Shown one piece after another: positions 21,599 to 23,377 of a DNA stretch of 23,377 nucleotides. Positions within the stretch are counted from its first letter, which is position 1; each line of letters starts with the position of its first letter. The notes beneath the pieces are model-generated. The model had not been told where the DNA came from. It made no database searches and saw only the letters and a program-made list of their open reading frames with translations. Made by a program: the position numbers and the translations under genes. Source of the DNA: an uncultured Oscillospiraceae bacterium (GTDB taxonomy: Bacteria; Bacillota; Clostridia; Oscillospirales; Oscillospiraceae); contig CANRBW010000006.1 in assembly GCA_947628975.1 (NCBI GenBank), forward strand, positions 1 to 23,377, read 5' to 3'.

Positions 21599-22056
21599 CG
21601 CGGATCCTCTTTGTCTGCCACGGCAACATCTGCCGCAGCCCCATGGCGGAGTACGCCATGAAGGACCTGGTCCGGCGGGCCGGGCTGGCCGGACGGTTCC
21701 AGATCGCCTCCGCCGCCACCAGCGACGAGGAGATCGGCAACGGGGTCTATCCCCCCGCCCGGCGGGAGCTGGCCCGGCACGGCATCTCCTGCGACGGCCA
21801 CGCCGCCCGGCGGCTGACGAGGGAGGACTACGGCCGCTGGGACCTGATCGTGGGGATGGACCGGGCCAACCTGCGGAACATGGAGCGGCTCTGGGGCGGC
21901 GACCCGGAGGGGAAGCTCCACCTTCTGCTGGACTTCACCTCCCGCCCCGGCGAGGTGGCCGACCCCTGGTACACCGGGGATTTCGCCTCCACCTGGCGGG
22001 ACGTGGAGGAGGGCTGCGGCGGACTGCTGGACCGGCTGAGGGAGGCGGAGGCGTGA
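21595..22056 (+). CDS. Low-molecular-weight protein-tyrosine phosphatase
   Basis: This cytosolic cysteine phosphatase has 153 residues, the normal size. The P-loop is at the N-terminus: C8-x5-R14 in VCHGNICRSP. The general-acid Asp is in DPWYTGDF near residue 122. The family block GISCDGHAARRL and MDRANLRNM are present. Bacterial members act on tyrosine-phosphorylated proteins, often of polysaccharide export, or on low-molecular-weight thiol adducts; no partner kinase is nearby. GTG 21595 overlaps the GGDEF gene stop, and its own stop overlaps the next start (both GTGA), so three genes are translated in series. Confidence 0.93.
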   Translation: MTRILFVCHGNICRSPMAEYAMKDLVRRAGLAGRFQIASAATSDEEIGNGVYPPARRELARHGISCDGHAARRLTREDYGRWDLIVGMDRANLRNMERLWGGDPEGKLHLLLDFTSRPGEVADPWYTGDFASTWRDVEEGCGGLLDRLREAEA

Positions 22057-22319
22057 AAGAGAGACAGATCCTTCCGGGGGAGAAATACCTCCACTTCAAA
22101 AACAAGCTCTATCAGGTGCTGGCCATCGCCACCCACTCCGAGACGCTGGAGCCCATGGTGGTCTACCAGGCCCTCTACGGCGACTACGGCGTCTATGTCC
22201 GGCCCTACGCCATGTTCGCCTCGGAGGTGGACCGGGAGAAGTACCCGGAATCGGACCGGCGCTACCGCTTCACCCGCGTCCGCCTCACCCCCCAGGGGCC
22301 GGAGCCGGTGGAGGAGTGA
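22053..22319 (+). CDS. DUF1653 domain-containing protein
   Basis: The 88-residue protein is almost entirely one DUF1653 domain: GEKYLHFKNKLYQVLAIATH, SETLEPMVVYQALYGDYGVY, VRPYAMFASEVDREKYP and YRFTRV. The fold is a small beta-barrel-like domain and its function is unknown. GTG 22053 shares GTGA with the phosphatase stop. It is likely co-expressed with the phosphatase and the GGDEF protein. Confidence 0.9.
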   Translation: MKERQILPGEKYLHFKNKLYQVLAIATHSETLEPMVVYQALYGDYGVYVRPYAMFASEVDREKYPESDRRYRFTRVRLTPQGPEPVEE

Positions 22320-22353
22320 GCCAAACCCACAGGACAATAAGGAGGAGACAGCT

Positions 22354-22689
22354 ATGGAAAAGATCGTGCAGACCGCGGGGCGGGACGCCCTGGGGACCTT
22401 CGCCCCGGACTTCGCCCACTTCAACGACGACGTGCTGTTCGGGGAGAACTGGAACAACGGGGACATCGACCTGAAGACCCGGTGCATCGTCACCGTGGTG
22501 GCCCTCATGTCCTCCGGGATCACCGACTCCTCCCTGATCCACCACCTGGAAAACGCCAAGGCCCACGGCGTCACCCGCTCGGAGATCGCCGCCGTCGTCA
22601 CCCACGCGGCCTTCTACGCCGGCTGGCCCAAGGCGTGGGCGGTGTTCCGCCTGGCCAAGGAGATCTGGGCAGACCAGGACGGGCAGTGA
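22354..22689 (+). CDS. Carboxymuconolactone decarboxylase / AhpD-like family protein
   Basis: The 111-residue protein has the CMD fold marks: TRCIVTVVALMSSGITDS, HHLENAKAHGVTRSEIAAVV and THAAFYAGWPKAWAVFRLAK. The CxxC redox pair of AhpD is not present, so it is not a classic peroxidase partner. Such proteins are common in Clostridia and may act as gamma-carboxymuconolactone-decarboxylase-like enzymes of unknown substrate. ATG 22354 has AAGGAGGAG six bases upstream, and a 34-base gap follows DUF1653. It ends the operon; a strong terminator follows. Confidence 0.88.
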   Translation: MEKIVQTAGRDALGTFAPDFAHFNDDVLFGENWNNGDIDLKTRCIVTVVALMSSGITDSSLIHHLENAKAHGVTRSEIAAVVTHAAFYAGWPKAWAVFRLAKEIWADQDGQ

Positions 22690-22712
22690 GCCGCGGAGGG
22701 TACGAGGAGAGA

Positions 22713-22760
22713 AAAGGGCGTTTGGAGTCTCTGGGAGACTTCAAACGCCCTTTCTTCTTT
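22713..22760. terminator. Strong bidirectional Rho-independent terminator
   Basis: An 18-bp stem (22713-22730 with 22736-22753, one G-T pair) closes a five-base loop and is followed by tttcttcttt on plus. The minus strand has gaaaagggc at the start of the stem, giving ...cccttttctc, so it can also stop the convergent acetyltransferase transcript. Confidence 0.9.
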
Positions 22761-22771
22761 CCCCGGCCGGT

Positions 22772-23377
22772 TCAGCCGCCGAAATACTCCGCCCGGCGGG
22801 CCAGCCAGAAGTCCCGGTCGGCCTGGGTGACCGGCCGCAGGACCCGGCAGGGGTTCCCCACCGCCACCACGTGGTCGGGGATGTCCCGGGTCACCACGCT
22901 GCCTGAGCCGATGACCACGTCGCTTCCGATGGTCACGCCGGGGTTGATGACCACGTTGGCCCCCACCCAGACGCTGTCGCCGATGGTGACGGGCTTGCCG
23001 AACTCCAGCCCCTCGTTCCGCACGGCGGCGTCGATGGGGTGGGCGGCGGCGTAGATCCCCACCCGGGGGGCGAAGAGCACGTCGTCGCCAATGGTCACCG
23101 GGGCCACGTCCAGGATGACGCAGTCGAAGTTGGCGTAGAACCGCTCCCCCACCCGGATGTTGCCGCCGTAGTCACAGCGGAAGGTGGGCTCGATGTAGAT
23201 CTGCTCCCCCGTCTGCCCAAAGAGCTCTTTGAGGAGCGCCCGGCGGCGCTCCCCCTCCTCCGGGCCGGTGGCGTTGTAGGCGGCGGTGAGCCGCCGGGCC
23301 CGCAGACGGGCCTCCAGCAGTTCCGGGTCGTCCGCCCGGTAGAGCTGGCCGGACAGCATTTTTTCTCTCTGCGTCAT
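22772..23377 (-). CDS. Maltose/galactoside-type O-acetyltransferase (left-handed beta-helix)
   Basis: The 201-residue protein moves acetyl from acetyl-CoA to a sugar hydroxyl. The N-terminal Mac-type block is MTQREKMLSGQLYRADDPEL. Hexapeptide repeats follow (IRVGERFYANFDCVILDVAP, VTIGDDVLFAPRVGIYAAAH), with the catalytic His in AAAHPID, and then VWVGANVVINPGVTIGSDVV and the VAVGNPCRVLR end. Length and layout match maltose acetyltransferase (Maa) and LacA; the sugar cannot be told from sequence. The ATG is the last three bases of the window, and its ribosome site is outside it. Confidence 0.9.
   Translation of the reverse strand: MTQREKMLSGQLYRADDPELLEARLRARRLTAAYNATGPEEGERRRALLKELFGQTGEQIYIEPTFRCDYGGNIRVGERFYANFDCVILDVAPVTIGDDVLFAPRVGIYAAAHPIDAAVRNEGLEFGKPVTIGDSVWVGANVVINPGVTIGSDVVIGSGSVVTRDIPDHVVAVGNPCRVLRPVTQADRDFWLARRAEYFGG

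Noticed and set aside
1..23377. CRISPR arrays, tRNA or rRNA genes.
   Set aside because: No regularly spaced direct repeats and no tRNA or rRNA-like sequence were found by reading both strands; short or unusual RNAs could still be missed.

Overview
The window looks like chromosome of a high-GC, spore-forming Clostridia member of the Oscillospiraceae type (Flavonifractor or Lawsonibacter-like). The reasons are GC-rich codon use in the backbone genes, strong GGAGG ribosome sites, a cotJ spore-coat operon, the YfmF/YfmH peptidase pair, and a cell-wall amidase of the sporulation type. The genus is an inference; no rRNA is present.

Left backbone (1-8052). The end of a LeuA-family gene and its terminator come first. 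A tightly overlapping minus-strand operon follows: two M16-like proteins (yfmF, yfmH), lgt and folD, read from a TATAAT promoter near 4590. A small Cys-rich gene runs the other way and overlaps the 3' end of radA. radA overlaps the upstream amidase gene. The cotJ operon then reads rightwards, with a fused cotJA-cotJB gene followed by cotJC.

Integrated element (8053-19231, about 11.2 kb). cotJC is cut after HFQRFG. Its missing last 24 codons lie at 19232-19304, just beyond a large serine recombinase gene. A 12-bp identity (gcgcttcggcga) marks both junctions. Joining the two outer sides restores a 198-codon cotJC. Joining the two element ends gives a nearly symmetric sequence centred on GA, as expected for the attP of a large serine recombinase. 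The layout resembles skin in sigK or SPbeta in spsM: an element sitting in a sporulation gene and carrying its own serine recombinase. The element holds three parts. (a) An AAA_14/DUF4143 ATPase gene and a strikingly AT-rich defence cargo, namely a Gabija-like chimera (GajA ATPase plus part of TOPRIM, joined in frame to a piece of a GajB-like UvrD helicase) and a two-TRD specificity subunit interrupted by a 13-G tract. (b) A partly decayed GC-rich core: a sigma-like gene with two frameshifts, a DUF6076 gene, and a RepA-like ATPase gene with an apparent N-terminal frameshift. (c) A mobilisation and integration module: a MOBP relaxase with a membrane protein gene nested in another frame, a small ORF, and the recombinase.

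Right backbone (19232-23377). After the cotJC tail and a hairpin comes a plus-strand unit: a GGDEF protein, a low-molecular-weight tyrosine phosphatase and a DUF1653 protein with 4-base overlaps, then a carboxymuconolactone-decarboxylase-like protein and a strong terminator. A maltose/galactoside-type O-acetyltransferase gene faces it from the right edge.

The main result is the split cotJC and its element. Whether excision is tied to sporulation is inference. Three apparent one-base frameshifts in the GC-rich core could be real decay or assembly errors.
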